Source of the DNA: Campylobacter aviculae
GTDB lineage: Bacteria > Campylobacterota > Campylobacteria > Campylobacterales > Campylobacteraceae
Direction: 5' to 3'
Length of the DNA stretch: 64,000 nucleotides
Assembly (NCBI RefSeq): GCF_005406215.1
Contig: NZ_NXMA01000002.1
Span: 1 to 64,000, forward strand
Below the pieces are notes generated by a model, which worked only from the letters and a program-made list of their open reading frames with translations, was not told where the DNA came from and did no database searches. A program made the translations under genes and the position numbers. Shown piece after piece: positions 10,101 through 19,651 of this stretch. The stretch's first letter is position 1. The number at the start of each line of letters is the position of its first letter.

Positions 10101-10714
10101 TTTCTAAATTCCAACAAGGCTTTTCTATCTAACAATCTATCAAAGTGCTCATAATCCATCACTTCGACTTTTTGAATTTCATGGCTAGTTCTAAAACCAT
10201 CAAAGAAATGTAAAAACGGAACTCTACCCTTGATTGCAGCCAAATGTGCTAAGCCAGCTAAGTCCATAGTTTCTTGAACAGAATGAGAACAAAGCATTGC
10301 AAAACCAATTTGTCTTGCAGCATAAATATCTTGATGATCTCCAAAAATAGATAGGGCTTGAGATGCTAAAGAACGTGCTGCTACGTGTATAACGCAAGGT
10401 AAAAGTTGTCCTGCGATTTTATACATATTTGGAATTTTCAATAATAAGCCTTGAGATGCAGTGTAAGTTGTTGTTAAAGCACCTGCTTGCAACGATCCGT
10501 GAACGCTACCTGCTGCACCTGCTTCACTTTGCATTTCTACAATTTTTACAGGCACTCCAAATAAATTTTTCTTTCCTGAAGCAGCCCATATATCGGTATA
10601 GTCTGCCATAGGGGAACTTGGAGTGATAGGGTAAATACCAGCTACCTCTGTAAAAGCATACGCTGCATACGCAGCAGCTTCATTTCCATCCATAGTTTTC
10701 ATTACTTTACTCAT
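7154..10714 (-). CDS. por: Pyruvate:flavodoxin/ferredoxin oxidoreductase (single-chain)
   Basis: Converts pyruvate and CoA to acetyl-CoA and CO2, reducing a low-potential flavodoxin or ferredoxin. The 1186 residues contain all domains of the fused NifJ-type enzyme. The pyrimidine-binding domain is N-terminal (AAYAFTEVAGIYPITPSSPM). Two 4Fe-4S clusters lie in a ferredoxin domain (CIQCNQCASVCP near 691, CTGCELCVHECP near 746). A proximal-cluster Cys motif GACPGCGETPY lies near 825, and the thiamine diphosphate-binding GDGWAYDIGYGGLDH near 966. It is essential in C. jejuni, where flavodoxin is the acceptor. AAGGAAGG precedes the ATG, and a TATAGT at 10756-10751 is a plausible -10. Confidence 0.96.
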   Translation of the reverse strand: MSKVMKTMDGNEAAAYAAYAFTEVAGIYPITPSSPMADYTDIWAASGKKNLFGVPVKIVEMQSEAGAAGSVHGSLQAGALTTTYTASQGLLLKIPNMYKIAGQLLPCVIHVAARSLASQALSIFGDHQDIYAARQIGFAMLCSHSVQETMDLAGLAHLAAIKGRVPFLHFFDGFRTSHEIQKVEVMDYEHFDRLLDRKALLEFRNGALNPEHPKTRGTAQNDDIYFQTRELANRFYDALPDVVNEYMQEISKITGREYKPFTYYGHKEPDRIIIAMGSVTQALEEVVDYLNAKGEKVGVFKVYLYRPFSLKYFFDVMPKSVKKIAVLDRTKEPGSLGEPLYLDVKSAFYGRENAPIIVGGRYGLSSKDVDPAQMIAVFENLKLDNPKNGFTVGIVDDVTHTSLPTGEKISLGDESTIECLFYGLGADGTVGANKNSIKIIGDKTDFYAQAYFAYDSKKSGGYTRSHLRFSKKPIRSTYLVSTPHFIACSVAAYLEIYDVLAGIRKGGTFLLNSIWSAEETIRQIPDSVKKTLAEKEVNFYIINATKLARDIGLGNRTNTIMQSAFFKLAKIIPYEDAQKYMKELAYKSYSKKGDAIVEMNYKAIDVGADGLVKVEVDPSWKNLEIKEKEQTNAYKGTEFVEKIVKPMNAAKGDDLPVSAFLGHEDGSFEHGTTEYEKRGVGVMVPRWIEANCIQCNQCASVCPHAVIRPFLINDEEMAKAPRGVKDHALEAKGTKGEKLSFKIQVSPLDCTGCELCVHECPTKEKSLVMVPLQEEMDFGEQENADYLFKEITYKDEILNKESTKGAQFAQPLFEFHGACPGCGETPYITLITRLFGERMIIANATGCSSIYGASAPSTPYRKSVKNGHGPAWGNSLFEDNAEFGLGMKVATENTRHRIEAIMNENMQQVPNALAALFKDWIANKNDSTASVEIRNKLVPILEQNKDIKAVQEILDLKQYLSKKSHWIFGGDGWAYDIGYGGLDHVLASGENVNILVLDTEVYSNTGGQSSKSSRTGAVAQFAAAGKPIQKKDLGQIAMTYGYIYVAQVNSAANYSHLVKALVAAEAYDGPSLVICYSPCIAHGIKGGLGYSGEQSELATKCGYWPLYTFDPRLEEQGKNPLTLAGKEPEWDLYESFLMNEVRYNALKKSNPEHAKELFERNKKDAQRRYRQLKRIAMADFSNELEN

Positions 10715-10779
10715 TAAGACCTTCCTTAATCAATATTTTTTATCAGCAAGACTATACTACGAATTCTCTTAAAAGGTGT

Positions 10780-11439
10780 TTAACAAAAACTTGAAATTTG
10801 TTTAATATTTAATATATGACAAATTGCTTCATAAGCATTTGAGAAAACTGGACAATATTTTTTTAACTCATATTCATCGCCATAACCGCAACTTAAAGCT
10901 ATAGGAGTGATATTAGCCGCTAATGAAGCTTGTACATCTAAAATGGTATCACCAATCATATAAGCATTTTCTTGAGTTTTGTTTAATTTATCTAATGCTA
11001 AAAATATAGGTTCTGCATCTGGCTTTGGATTTTTAACATCATCAAGGGTGATTAAAGTTTTAAAAAATTTTTTAATTCCCAAAGATTCAAGCAAAATAGG
11101 AGTGAAAGTTCCTCCTTTAGTTGTCACGATCCCCAAATCAGCAAAATTATAAGCAAGATGTAAGGCTTGATCAGCTTTTGGAAGTAAAGTTGTTTGCTCT
11201 AAATAAATTTCAGAATAACACTCACGATAAATTTTAGCAAATTTATCAATCAAATTAAAATAATTAGGATAGAGCATTGCAAACATATTTTTTAACGGAT
11301 AACCTATAAGATCTTTAATTTTTTCATCTTCTTTGATATCTAAATTAAGAATTCTTAAAGCACTCTTGAAAGAATTTAAGATGGCATTTGTAGAATCTAT
11401 CAAAGTGCCATCTAAATCAAATAAAATAGTATATTTCAT
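10780..11439 (-). CDS. HAD-family hydrolase, phosphoglycolate phosphatase-like
   Basis: A 219-residue HAD phosphatase. Motif I is FDLDGTLID (residues 7-15, Asp7 nucleophile and Asp9 general acid), motif II is VTTKG near 110, and motif III/IV is KPDAEP...[12 protein letters not shown] near 140-170. The helical cap between residues 15 and 85 is the type found in Gph and PpaX. The substrate is not evident: phosphoglycolate or another small phosphate ester. The ATG overlaps the stop of cadF by 4 bases, so it is translated from the same message. Confidence 0.88.
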   Translation of the reverse strand: MKYTILFDLDGTLIDSTNAILNSFKSALRILNLDIKEDEKIKDLIGYPLKNMFAMLYPNYFNLIDKFAKIYRECYSEIYLEQTTLLPKADQALHLAYNFADLGIVTTKGGTFTPILLESLGIKKFFKTLITLDDVKNPKPDAEPIFLALDKLNKTQENAYMIGDTILDVQASLAANITPIALSCGYGDEYELKKYCPVFSNAYEAICHILNIKQISSFC

Positions 11440-12386
11440 TGTTTTTGTTTGAGTATAAATTTAGCCTCTACTCTTCTGTTATCAGCTCTTCCTTCTTTGG
11501 TTGCATTACTAGATCTAGGGCGATCTTGACCATATCCTATAGTCTTGATACGATTTTTATCAACTCCATATTTTTCAAGCTCTTTAGCAACGCTTTTTGC
11601 GCGTTTTTCTGAAAGTTTTTTATTATAAGTTTTTGAACCTATATTATCAGTATGTCCTTCAAGAATAGTATTATATTGTTCGTTTTCATCTAAAATTTTA
11701 GCAATTTCTTTAATCTTTTCATGAAAAACCGGGTTAATATTAGTCTTATCAAAGCCAAAATGTCCCTCTAAAGAAATCACTTTTTCTTTACCATTTTCGT
11801 CAAGCATAAATGCCTCTGTTTCTGTACTTCTGACAATTTTTCGAGTCAAAAAACGAGATTCATGCTTTTTTTCTCCACCAAAACCAAAACTAATACCTAA
11901 GGTTGTAACCCAATTATGATTAGCATCATTAAAATTAATTTGATCCCTTGTTTCAAGCCTTAAAGCTAAAGAATCACTCAAATTAAATTTAATTCCTGCT
12001 CCATATTGTCCAAATCCGCCACTTTTATTATCATAGGCAGCATTGGAAAAATTCTCATAACCGCCTCCAGCTAGACCATAAAAATAAAATCTTTTGCTTA
12101 AATCAAATCCCTTAATTGCGTTTAAATAAGTTCTAGATATATCTGTAGTTTCATGAGTATTGGCATATTTTACATTTGAATAATATTCAAAACCTAATTC
12201 CACTTGATCTAGCCAAAAATTATCAAAATGATAACCGACTCGAATCCCTGGTGCATAACGGTTTTTCATATCCAAATTACCTTCAAAATAATTATAATTC
12301 AAAGTTGGAGTCACTTCAAATTTTACATTATTATCAGCACCAAATAAAACACCTACAAACCCCAAAATCAATAATAACTTTTTCAT
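11436..12386 (-). CDS. cadF: CadF, fibronectin-binding outer-membrane protein (OmpA family)
   Basis: Adhesin that binds host fibronectin and anchors the outer membrane to peptidoglycan. The 316-residue protein has a signal peptide (1-16, ending LFGA), an eight-strand beta-barrel (about 17-175) and a C-terminal OmpA peptidoglycan-binding domain (about 205-315, with [16 protein letters not shown] and GRADNRRVE). The linker at about 178-203 is unusual. C. jejuni CadF has a Pro-rich stretch with two cysteines there, whereas this protein has [20 protein letters not shown] and ENGKEK, with no Cys. The barrel and OmpA domains look intact. It has its own promoter and is followed by the HAD gene with a 4-base overlap. 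Confidence 0.95.
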   Translation of the reverse strand: MKKLLLILGFVGVLFGADNNVKFEVTPTLNYNYFEGNLDMKNRYAPGIRVGYHFDNFWLDQVELGFEYYSNVKYANTHETTDISRTYLNAIKGFDLSKRFYFYGLAGGGYENFSNAAYDNKSGGFGQYGAGIKFNLSDSLALRLETRDQINFNDANHNWVTTLGISFGFGGEKKHESRFLTRKIVRSTETEAFMLDENGKEKVISLEGHFGFDKTNINPVFHEKIKEIAKILDENEQYNTILEGHTDNIGSKTYNKKLSEKRAKSVAKELEKYGVDKNRIKTIGYGQDRPRSSNATKEGRADNRRVEAKFILKQKQ

Positions 12387-12437
12387 AGAAAAAATCCTTT
12401 TAATGATAAATTTAAGTTAAATAATTTTAAAATAAAT

Positions 12438-12443
12438 ATTATA
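12438..12443 (-). promoter_or_regulatory. cadF promoter, -10 element
   Basis: TATAAT on the minus strand (12443-12438), preceded by a T-rich stretch (TTTTTTATTTTTATGT), the usual form of Campylobacter sigma-70 promoters. It lies about 52 bases before the cadF ATG. No other gene lies between. Confidence 0.6.
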
Positions 12444-12483
12444 ACATAAAAATAAAAAAGAGAGACTAAAGAATAATAAAATA

Positions 12484-12514
12484 TAAAAAAATAAATAGCG
12501 AGAAAATTCTCGCT
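12484..12514 (-). terminator. Rho-independent terminator after rpsI
   Basis: On the minus strand the sequence just after the rpsI stop forms an 8-bp hairpin, AGCGAGAA and TTCTCGCT, separated by two bases (12514-12497). A T-rich tail (ATTTATTTTTTT) follows at 12496-12484. It ends the rplM-rpsI transcript and insulates it from cadF. Confidence 0.85.
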
Positions 12515-12521
12515 GTAAAGA

Positions 12522-12911
12522 TTAACGTTTAGAAAATTGTGGGCTTCTTCTTGCTTTGCGACGACCGTATTTTTTACGCTCTACAGTTCTGCTATCTCTT
12601 GTTAGAAGTCCTTTTGGTTTTAATAAGGCTCTAAAATCTGCATCCATAGCCGCTAAAGCTCTTGCAATACCATGTCTTAAAGCTTCAGCCTGTGCACTAT
12701 AACCACCCCCTAGAGTAGTTGCTTTAATATCCATAGAAGTTTCTTGCTTAGTAGCAAGTAAAGGTTGAACCACTTTAAGCTTAATAGCCTCATGTCCGCC
12801 AAGCCAAGTATTTAAATCAACACCATTAACGCTGATTTTACCACTACCTGGTTTTACCCAAACTTTTGCAATAGCGGTTTTTCTTTTACCTGTTGCATAT
12901 GTTGTTGCCAT
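12522..12911 (-). CDS. rpsI: 30S ribosomal protein S9
   Basis: Ribosomal protein of the small subunit, 129 residues starting [18 protein letters not shown] and ending in the basic tail [16 protein letters not shown], which reaches the P site. I chose the ATG at 12911 (AAGGAAAATAAT just upstream) rather than an in-frame ATG 54 bases earlier, because the shorter form matches the family and the longer one would lie inside rplM. The stop of rplM is one base away, the standard rplM-rpsI pair. Confidence 0.97.
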   Translation of the reverse strand: MATTYATGKRKTAIAKVWVKPGSGKISVNGVDLNTWLGGHEAIKLKVVQPLLATKQETSMDIKATTLGGGYSAQAEALRHGIARALAAMDADFRALLKPKGLLTRDSRTVERKKYGRRKARRSPQFSKR

Positions 12912-12912
12912 A

Positions 12913-13338
12913 TTATTTTCCTTCTTTAGCAATTTGTGCTGTATGTGGATGCTCACTGCCAGCATATATTTTTAGTTTTTTAAGCATTGCTCTACCCAAA
13001 TTTGTTTTAGGAAGCATACCTCTAACTGCTAATTTATATAATTTAGCAGGATTTTTTTGAAGCAAATCTCCAAATTTTTCACTTTTTACACTTCCAAAAT
13101 ATCCAGAATGTCTATGATAAAGCTTATCTTCAGCCTTATTAGCACCTGTAAATACAGCTTTTGATGCATTGATAATGATTACATAATCTCCACAATCAAC
13201 ATTAGGTGTAAAACAAGGTTTATTTTTACCTCTTAAAATTGTCGCCACTTCGGTTAAAAGACGACCAAATCTTTTTCCTTCTGCGTCTAAAACAATCCAT
13301 TCTCGCTTTACTTCGTTTGGCTTTGTTATCTTTGTCAT
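12913..13338 (-). CDS. rplM: 50S ribosomal protein L13
   Basis: Large-subunit protein of 141 residues starting [20 protein letters not shown]. The family signature around [24 protein letters not shown] is present. The ATG at 13338 is preferred over one six codons upstream: AAAGG sits about 9 bases ahead of it and the resulting N-terminus matches other Campylobacter L13 proteins. It is first gene of the rplM-rpsI operon. Confidence 0.97.
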   Translation of the reverse strand: MTKITKPNEVKREWIVLDAEGKRFGRLLTEVATILRGKNKPCFTPNVDCGDYVIIINASKAVFTGANKAEDKLYHRHSGYFGSVKSEKFGDLLQKNPAKLYKLAVRGMLPKTNLGRAMLKKLKIYAGSEHPHTAQIAKEGK

Positions 13339-13421
13339 ATTTTTTACCTTTGCCAAAAATTTAAAATGTGATTGTATAAAAAATAATATTAATATTTACT
13401 TAATTTAAGTAAAAAATAAGA

Positions 13422-16178
13422 TTATATCTCTTTGATTTCAATCTTACTTTCTAAACAATAAACAACAAAAACTCTTGAACTCTTTTTCAAGATTTCATCC
13501 ACAGCAAGTTTATATTCACGAACTTGTTCTTTGTGTTTATTTTCCATTGCAAGGCTTGTTTTATAATCTATAATTATCGCTTCCTTATTATTCAAAGCAA
13601 GCAAATCTAGTCGTTTAATTTCTCCTTGAAAACTCAATGTTTGTTCTTTGAAAAGTTTTTTATTTTCAAGGAGGCTTTGAAATTCTTTGTTATTGAGTAA
13701 ATTTTTAATTCTTATAAGCAATGCTTTAAATTCTTCATCATCTAAAAAATACCTAAATTTACTCTTAGTATTTTGGTAAGCTAAGTCGATATTTTCTCCA
13801 TATGGCAGTTTTAAATTTTGCATAAAAAAATGAAAAGCGTTTCCAAAATAAATTTCTTTAGAATCTATTTTTTTATCATGATTAATTTCTTGCAAACCAA
13901 CTTTTTCAAATTCTTTCAAAGCAGGAGGTAAAATTTCTTCTTTTTGTTCGTAAAAATCTTGAAATTCTAATATGCCGATTTCTTGCTCATTAATTTCAAG
14001 CATTGAATTTAAATAACTAGGATAACTCCCATGCTTAAATTCACTATTTCTTTTAATGACAATCAAAGAATCTCTGGCCCTGGTAAAAGCCACATAAAGT
14101 TTGTTCATATCGTCTTCATAATCAGCCTTAGTTATATTGTCTATAAAAGCTTGATAATTATGCTCTTTAGTTAATTTGCGTATATGATCTCTTAGATGAA
14201 GTTGCCAACCTTGATTGATATCATATTCTAGCATGATATTATCGCTATTTGTATTATTTTTTGAAAGACTGTCTATCAAAATAACGTGCTTAAATTCCAA
14301 ACCTTTGGATTTATGCACAGTCATAATGCTTATCCCCATATTTTGTTCATTGATAATTTTTAAAGGACAAGGTTCAAATAAAAGTTTTAAAAAATCCTCT
14401 TTTTCTCTAGCATATTCTATAAATTGGATTAAAGCAATATCGCTAAGATCGAGTCTTAAATTTTTAATCAAATAAAGTAAATTTTCTATAGCACTTCTTG
14501 CTAAATCAAGATTTAATCTCAAAGGTTCAAATCCTAAAAATTCTTTTAAAAAATGCAAATAAAACTCATCTCCAAAAATACAATATTTTGCATATTCTAA
14601 AACAACCTTCACGCTAGCTTTATTTTCAAGTAAAATATTGCTTTGTGTAAATGCTTGAATTTTATGTTCTTGTAAAAATTCTAAAATCATATCTGCATCA
14701 TTATTTTTCCAACATAAAATACAAATATCATCTAAAGAAACATTTCTATCTTTTAAAAAATAAATTTGCTCTAACAAAGCTTCAAGTACTTTTTCTTTTA
14801 TTTCTTGAAATTGATCTTTAGCTTTGGTTTCTTTTGTTTCAACAACGCGTATAAAGCCTCCTTTTTTATCCTCCAAAGAAAGCTGTGGCGTATAATCTTT
14901 TATTTTATTTTTAAACACTTCATTGACAAAATAAACCAAATTTTCTTTAGAACGATAATTGACTTTAAGTTGATCTTTTTTGATTTGCTTAAAATCAAGC
15001 TGCAATAAATCAAAAAGCTCTTTTTTGCCTTTTCTAAAACGATAAATACTTTGTTTTTTATCTCCAACATAAAAAAAAGTTCTATTTTTTTTCACACCCT
15101 CGCCTGAAACTAATTCAGCGATTAAAGGATATAAAATCTTATATTGTATAACGCTTGTATCTTGAAACTCATCAATAAGCAAATGAGAAATATATCCATC
15201 CAAACGAAAATAAATCATATCCTTAAAATCACTTGTGATTAAATCAAAAACTCTTCGACTAATATCACTAAAACTTAAAACATTTTTTTCTTTTTGTATA
15301 GAATTTTTTGCCTTACTATAATAATTTAAAAGATTCATTAAATTAGCAATTTTATATTGCTCAAGCTCAACAGCATAATCATTTAAAGCATTGATAAATT
15401 CTTCTCTTTTTAATTTAAAATTTGCATCCTCATCATTTAACTTTTGCAAATACTCCGTTTCATCAAATTTTGACATAAAACTTGTTTTGATAAATTCATT
15501 TAAATCCAAAGTTTCATTTTTAAAATTTTGTATTAAATTTGTATATCTTTTAACATGGGTTAAACTTAAACAATACGTTCTTAAATCATTATAGGCTTTG
15601 TTTATTTTCGCTTTTGATGGATTTGGAATTTTTACACAATCTTTATGGTAAGCGTTTTCATAAAATCTTTCTAATTCATTATAAAAATCTTGATTTTCTT
15701 CTATATTGACCAAATAATAAGCTAAATCTTTTAATTCTTCTCTATTCAAAAGCCTTAAAAAAACGGCCTTGATATCAAGTTTTTCTTCGCTAATATTAAA
15801 ATCGCTACTAAGTCCCAAATTTAAAGCAAAAGCTCTAACGATCTTGCTAAAAAAAGCATCAAAGGTGCTGATTTTTAACTCTTGTCTTAAAAATTCTTTT
15901 CTTTTAGCGTCTCTTAAGGCTATAAGTTCTTTTTTTTCCACATCTAAAAGTCGGCATAATTCTTGAGATTCACTCTGTTTTTCTTCGCTTTCTAAATTTA
16001 AAAAAGTATCAATGATTCTTTTTTGCATTTCATTAGCAGCTTTTTTAGTAAAGGTTAAAGCTAAAATTTCATTTATTTTTGCGTTTTTTAAAATAAGAGC
16101 TATAAAACGAACACTCAAAGCAAAGGTTTTACCGCTACCAGCACTTGCTTCTAAAGCTAAAAAAGGCTCAAAAGTCAT
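13422..16178 (-). CDS. addA: AddA, helicase-nuclease subunit for recombinational repair
   Basis: UvrD-like helicase with a C-terminal RecB-family nuclease, acting with AddB to process double-strand DNA ends. Of 918 residues, ASAGSGKT (11-18) is Walker A, LTFTKKAANEMQKRI is motif Ia, LLIDEFQDTS near 330 is motif II, and IMTVHKSKGLEFKHV and KLYVAFTRARDSL are motifs V and VI. The nuclease motif AIIIDYKTS lies near 865. It overlaps addB by 4 bases, so the subunits are translationally coupled. The C. jejuni orthologue is Cj1481c. Confidence 0.93.
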   Translation of the reverse strand: MTFEPFLALEASAGSGKTFALSVRFIALILKNAKINEILALTFTKKAANEMQKRIIDTFLNLESEEKQSESQELCRLLDVEKKELIALRDAKRKEFLRQELKISTFDAFFSKIVRAFALNLGLSSDFNISEEKLDIKAVFLRLLNREELKDLAYYLVNIEENQDFYNELERFYENAYHKDCVKIPNPSKAKINKAYNDLRTYCLSLTHVKRYTNLIQNFKNETLDLNEFIKTSFMSKFDETEYLQKLNDEDANFKLKREEFINALNDYAVELEQYKIANLMNLLNYYSKAKNSIQKEKNVLSFSDISRRVFDLITSDFKDMIYFRLDGYISHLLIDEFQDTSVIQYKILYPLIAELVSGEGVKKNRTFFYVGDKKQSIYRFRKGKKELFDLLQLDFKQIKKDQLKVNYRSKENLVYFVNEVFKNKIKDYTPQLSLEDKKGGFIRVVETKETKAKDQFQEIKEKVLEALLEQIYFLKDRNVSLDDICILCWKNNDADMILEFLQEHKIQAFTQSNILLENKASVKVVLEYAKYCIFGDEFYLHFLKEFLGFEPLRLNLDLARSAIENLLYLIKNLRLDLSDIALIQFIEYAREKEDFLKLLFEPCPLKIINEQNMGISIMTVHKSKGLEFKHVILIDSLSKNNTNSDNIMLEYDINQGWQLHLRDHIRKLTKEHNYQAFIDNITKADYEDDMNKLYVAFTRARDSLIVIKRNSEFKHGSYPSYLNSMLEINEQEIGILEFQDFYEQKEEILPPALKEFEKVGLQEINHDKKIDSKEIYFGNAFHFFMQNLKLPYGENIDLAYQNTKSKFRYFLDDEEFKALLIRIKNLLNNKEFQSLLENKKLFKEQTLSFQGEIKRLDLLALNNKEAIIIDYKTSLAMENKHKEQVREYKLAVDEILKKSSRVFVVYCLESKIEIKEI

Positions 16179-18538
16179 TTCACTTCCTTTTTATAAATCA
16201 ACCTATAAGGGCAATATTCATCCTTTTTGTTTTCAAACTCCATTTCTTCTTTACTTTCATCTAGTAAATTTTTTAAACTTTCCTTCAAATCAGTCAAACT
16301 TTTAGCCTTTTCTTTTGTAAATTTCATACGTTTTAAATCATAAAAAAAAGCTTGAGCATTCTCATCATAAAGAGCTTGATAAAAAGCCAACTGATAAGAA
16401 TCTGTAGGAATTTTTCCGCTTTTATAATCGATAATAAAATTTTCACCCACACAATGATCAATTCTATCGATAACTCCTATTAATTTTATAAATTCTTGTT
16501 TAAAATTTAAAACTTTAGAAATAGACAATTCTAGTTTATCAACCTTATATCCTTCATCAAAATGCTTTTGTTCATTTTTGTAAAAATTTTCAAATCGTAT
16601 TTTTAAAATTTCGAGTTCCAAATCGCCGATGCCATATTTTGAACTTTCCCTTTGTAATAATTTATTAAAAATACTACAATCAAAATAATTTTTTGAATTT
16701 TCTTTATAGTAAATTTCTAAAATCTTATGGATAAAATTGCCCTCATTTTTAAAATTGCTTTCATAACTTAAGGCTCTAGCTTCCTTTAAATTCAAAATAT
16801 AACGATAATAATAAGTTCTTTTTTGATTTAGGAGTAAGTTAAAGCGAGTAAAAGATAAGGGTTTTTCAAATGGATCGTGCTTTAAAATAGGAGCTTTAAT
16901 AGGCTCTAAATTTAATCTTGCACTCTGATAATCAAGCTTTAATGCATCTAAATAAGTTTTAGAATTTGGTTTTTCATAAAAATATTTTATATCAAGATCA
17001 TCTAAAAAACGTGATTTTCTCTGCTCTTCATTTTCAACATAAGAAATGCTTACTTTTTTAGCGTTTTTGATTAAATTTTCATAATAAAATCTTTGCAAAT
17101 TCTCTCTTCGTTCATAGCTGATTAACCCTGCTTTTTTGCGAATTTCATTATTTAAAAAAAGCTCGTTAATACTTCTTTTAGGAATTACTTCTTCATTAAA
17201 ATCAACGATCACAACTCCATCAAAATGAAGTCCTCTACTTTCTAAAAGCCCCATAACTGTGATTTTTCCGCCGCCAACATAACTTAAATTTAAATTTGAA
17301 ATATGTATAAAAAAAAGCTGGAGTAATTCTTTAAATTTCAAAGACTGATTTTTTAACAAATCCTTGATAAAATACAATTCTTTTTGGATAATGCTGACAA
17401 GTTCTTGTTTTTCATTTTCTAAAAATTGAATTATTAAATTTTCAAACCGCTCAAAACTAAATTGTTGATCAAATTGACTCTTAAAATTTTCAAAATCAAG
17501 ATTTAAATAATGCAAAAAGGTATTATGATAATCAAAAATTGTATCTTCATTTAAAAAATAATCTTCTTGCTTTTGGTAATAAAATGATTCAGAATTTGCA
17601 GAATCATAAAGTATTTTTAGTTTTTGATAAAATAAACTCTCTTTGATATTAATACCACTAGCGAAATTAAACATATTGTTTTTATCAAACAATCTTAAAA
17701 GATCACAAAAACTTTCATCTGGTGTTATAACAACTATATTTTCAGGCTTTAACCCTTCCCTTAAAAAATGAGAAACTTCATCCATTGCAAAGGCACATTG
17801 CAAACTTCTAATTTCAAAGGATTTGACTTTAACTTGTGAGTTTTGAGTATAAATTTTATCTTTTTTAAGAATTTTTCCTTCATTTAAACTTACTTCATAA
17901 TAAAATTCTATTTCAAGATCTATTTCTTTTAAAAAATCAAATTTGGAAAAATACTCATAATTAAACCGACTTACCCTAAAACATAAAATCACTTCTTTAT
18001 AGTCGGCAATTTGCAAAAACAAATCTTCTTCAAATTTGCTTAAAAAACCCTCTAAATTATAAATAATAACATCATATTCATCTATAAAATCAAAATTAAT
18101 CGAATAATCTTTCACTAAAGATAAATCATCATAAAGATTATTCTTTTTAAGTAGGGCAAGATAATGATCAAATACTTCTTTTAAAATTTCTAAATGTTCA
18201 TTATAACTTGCATAATAATCATTATTTTTAAGATCATCAATATTTTTTTTCTCTAAGCTTAGTTCTTTAAAAAAAGAGAATAAATATTCATTATTTTTTA
18301 AAAAAGTAAAAAAATCAGCACTAATTCCTAATTCTTTCTCTAAATTTTTACTTTTTAAACACGCTTCTTGCATCAAAAGCAAACTCTCATAAGAACTTGC
18401 CTTATGAGAATTAACTAAACATACTCTCTCTAAAAAATCTTGTATGCTTATAGCATTATCAAGCAAAGCATTTAAAGCTTTGCTTTGTTCATAATACTCT
18501 TTAATCTTTCTTGTAGAACCAAATATTCTAAGTTTCAT
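16175..18538 (-). CDS. addB: AddB, second subunit of the AddAB double-strand break enzyme
   Basis: A 787-residue AddB-like protein with an inactive or degenerate helicase fold and a C-terminal RecB-type nuclease domain. The nuclease motif FIIDYKSGKIPTDSYQLAFYQ lies near 697-717, preceded by a GVIDRID segment. There is no convincing Walker A, as is common in epsilonproteobacterial AddB. LLESRGLHFDGVVIVDFNEE near 430 resembles a helicase motif remnant. It precedes addA with a 4-base overlap and follows the CcoH-like gene with another. Confidence 0.88.
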   Translation of the reverse strand: MKLRIFGSTRKIKEYYEQSKALNALLDNAISIQDFLERVCLVNSHKASSYESLLLMQEACLKSKNLEKELGISADFFTFLKNNEYLFSFFKELSLEKKNIDDLKNNDYYASYNEHLEILKEVFDHYLALLKKNNLYDDLSLVKDYSINFDFIDEYDVIIYNLEGFLSKFEEDLFLQIADYKEVILCFRVSRFNYEYFSKFDFLKEIDLEIEFYYEVSLNEGKILKKDKIYTQNSQVKVKSFEIRSLQCAFAMDEVSHFLREGLKPENIVVITPDESFCDLLRLFDKNNMFNFASGINIKESLFYQKLKILYDSANSESFYYQKQEDYFLNEDTIFDYHNTFLHYLNLDFENFKSQFDQQFSFERFENLIIQFLENEKQELVSIIQKELYFIKDLLKNQSLKFKELLQLFFIHISNLNLSYVGGGKITVMGLLESRGLHFDGVVIVDFNEEVIPKRSINELFLNNEIRKKAGLISYERRENLQRFYYENLIKNAKKVSISYVENEEQRKSRFLDDLDIKYFYEKPNSKTYLDALKLDYQSARLNLEPIKAPILKHDPFEKPLSFTRFNLLLNQKRTYYYRYILNLKEARALSYESNFKNEGNFIHKILEIYYKENSKNYFDCSIFNKLLQRESSKYGIGDLELEILKIRFENFYKNEQKHFDEGYKVDKLELSISKVLNFKQEFIKLIGVIDRIDHCVGENFIIDYKSGKIPTDSYQLAFYQALYDENAQAFFYDLKRMKFTKEKAKSLTDLKESLKNLLDESKEEMEFENKKDEYCPYRLIYKKEVK

Positions 18539-19062
18539 TTAGCATATAATTCATAGCTAAAAAAGCCTATTGTTTGAGGATTTTCAATCAGTTTAAATTT
18601 TAATTGCCATCTACCTTCTTCGATTTTAGAAGGAAGCGTAATGCTTAAAATTCCTTGTTTTATTTGTCCTTGTAATCTTTGATCACTTTTTTTCGTATGA
18701 GGCCTAGTAAGTAAAATTTCATACTTTAAATTTTGAACATCTGCTTTTCCTAAAGATTCTATTTTAAAATTAGCTATATAAGAATTAGAGCTGATGGTAT
18801 AAATGGGAATTTTCTTAGCACCCATTAATTGTAAATCTTTATTTTCAAAATAAACCTTAAAAAGTTTATTAAAATTTTCTTGCTGCTTTTGAATTTCATT
18901 ATAGTTATTTTCTACATTTTGATAAGAGTCAAAATAAAAATCATCTTCATATACAGGATGATTGCTTGCAATGATAACCGTTGCAATACAAGCACTTATG
19001 ATTAATAAAAAAGCAATCAATAATCCATAAGGCCAAAAAGTCTTCTTCTTAGTTTGATACAT
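18535..19062 (-). CDS. FixH/CcoH-like membrane-anchored protein
   Basis: A 175-residue protein with one N-terminal membrane helix (about 12-33) and a periplasmic beta-rich domain ending ENPQTIGFFSYELYAK. This is the layout of the FixH/CcoH family of cbb3 oxidase assembly factors. Its position a few small genes downstream of ccoNOQP supports that role, but sequence conservation is weak. It corresponds to Cj1483c. The stop overlaps the addB start and its start overlaps the TPM-like gene by 14 bases. Confidence 0.65.
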   Translation of the reverse strand: MYQTKKKTFWPYGLLIAFLLIISACIATVIIASNHPVYEDDFYFDSYQNVENNYNEIQKQQENFNKLFKVYFENKDLQLMGAKKIPIYTISSNSYIANFKIESLGKADVQNLKYEILLTRPHTKKSDQRLQGQIKQGILSITLPSKIEEGRWQLKFKLIENPQTIGFFSYELYAK

Positions 19063-19651
19063 TTTTCTTCCTTTTCATCCTTCTTTGCGCATAATACAAT
19101 AATGCAAAACAAATAAAACCATAAATCAAAATTCTTAAAATATTTATCGTATCACGATTAGCATTACCTATAGAATTTTCCAATTTTATTCCTCTAGCTT
19201 GTGCTATACGATCCGCGATATCAGCATAGCCATTTAAAATAGCAGCATTATAAATATCACCTTTTTTTGTTGCCAAGATAGGTAAAATAGAACCTGTTCC
19301 AGAATAAGGGCTTAACACAGCCTCTTTGTCGATCAGAATTAAAGACCCTTTTGAACCAACTATATCAACCTTGTGAGATTTTTTAGACAAAACAAGTAAA
19401 ATATAAGACTTTGGCATTTTTTTTTGTATATCTAACAAAGTTTCAAAATCTACCTGATCGCCAATAGCAACACCTATGAAAATTCCAGTTTTTTCTTGAA
19501 GCTCTTTACCTATTAAATTGATTTCATTAACAACTTTCTGACTTAAAATATTTTCATTAAAAACTACAGAATCAAGAGCAAAGACTTTTAAAGGTATTAT
19601 AAAAAATAAAAAGATGGTTTTAAAAAAACCATCCTGTAGTATTTTTCTCAT
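19049..19651 (-). CDS. TPM-domain-like membrane protein (Cj1484c type)
   Basis: A 200-residue protein beginning MRKILQDGFFKTIFLFF, with a signal or anchor segment (about 8-26), a periplasmic domain resembling the TPM (TLP18.3/Psb32/MOLO-1) fold (about 30-165) and a C-terminal membrane helix (170-188) ending in a basic tail. I chose the ATG at 19651, which overlaps the stop of the preceding 33-residue gene in ATGA form, over an in-frame ATG 36 bases upstream. Function unknown; its place in the cbb3 oxidase cluster suggests assembly or quality control. Confidence 0.7.
   Translation of the reverse strand: MRKILQDGFFKTIFLFFIIPLKVFALDSVVFNENILSQKVVNEINLIGKELQEKTGIFIGVAIGDQVDFETLLDIQKKMPKSYILLVLSKKSHKVDIVGSKGSLILIDKEAVLSPYSGTGSILPILATKKGDIYNAAILNGYADIADRIAQARGIKLENSIGNANRDTINILRILIYGFICFALLYYAQRRMKRKKNVSN

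Noticed and set aside
12912-12965. Longer S9 start
   Set aside because: The extra 18 residues lie inside rplM and do not resemble S9; a good ribosome site precedes the ATG at 12911.
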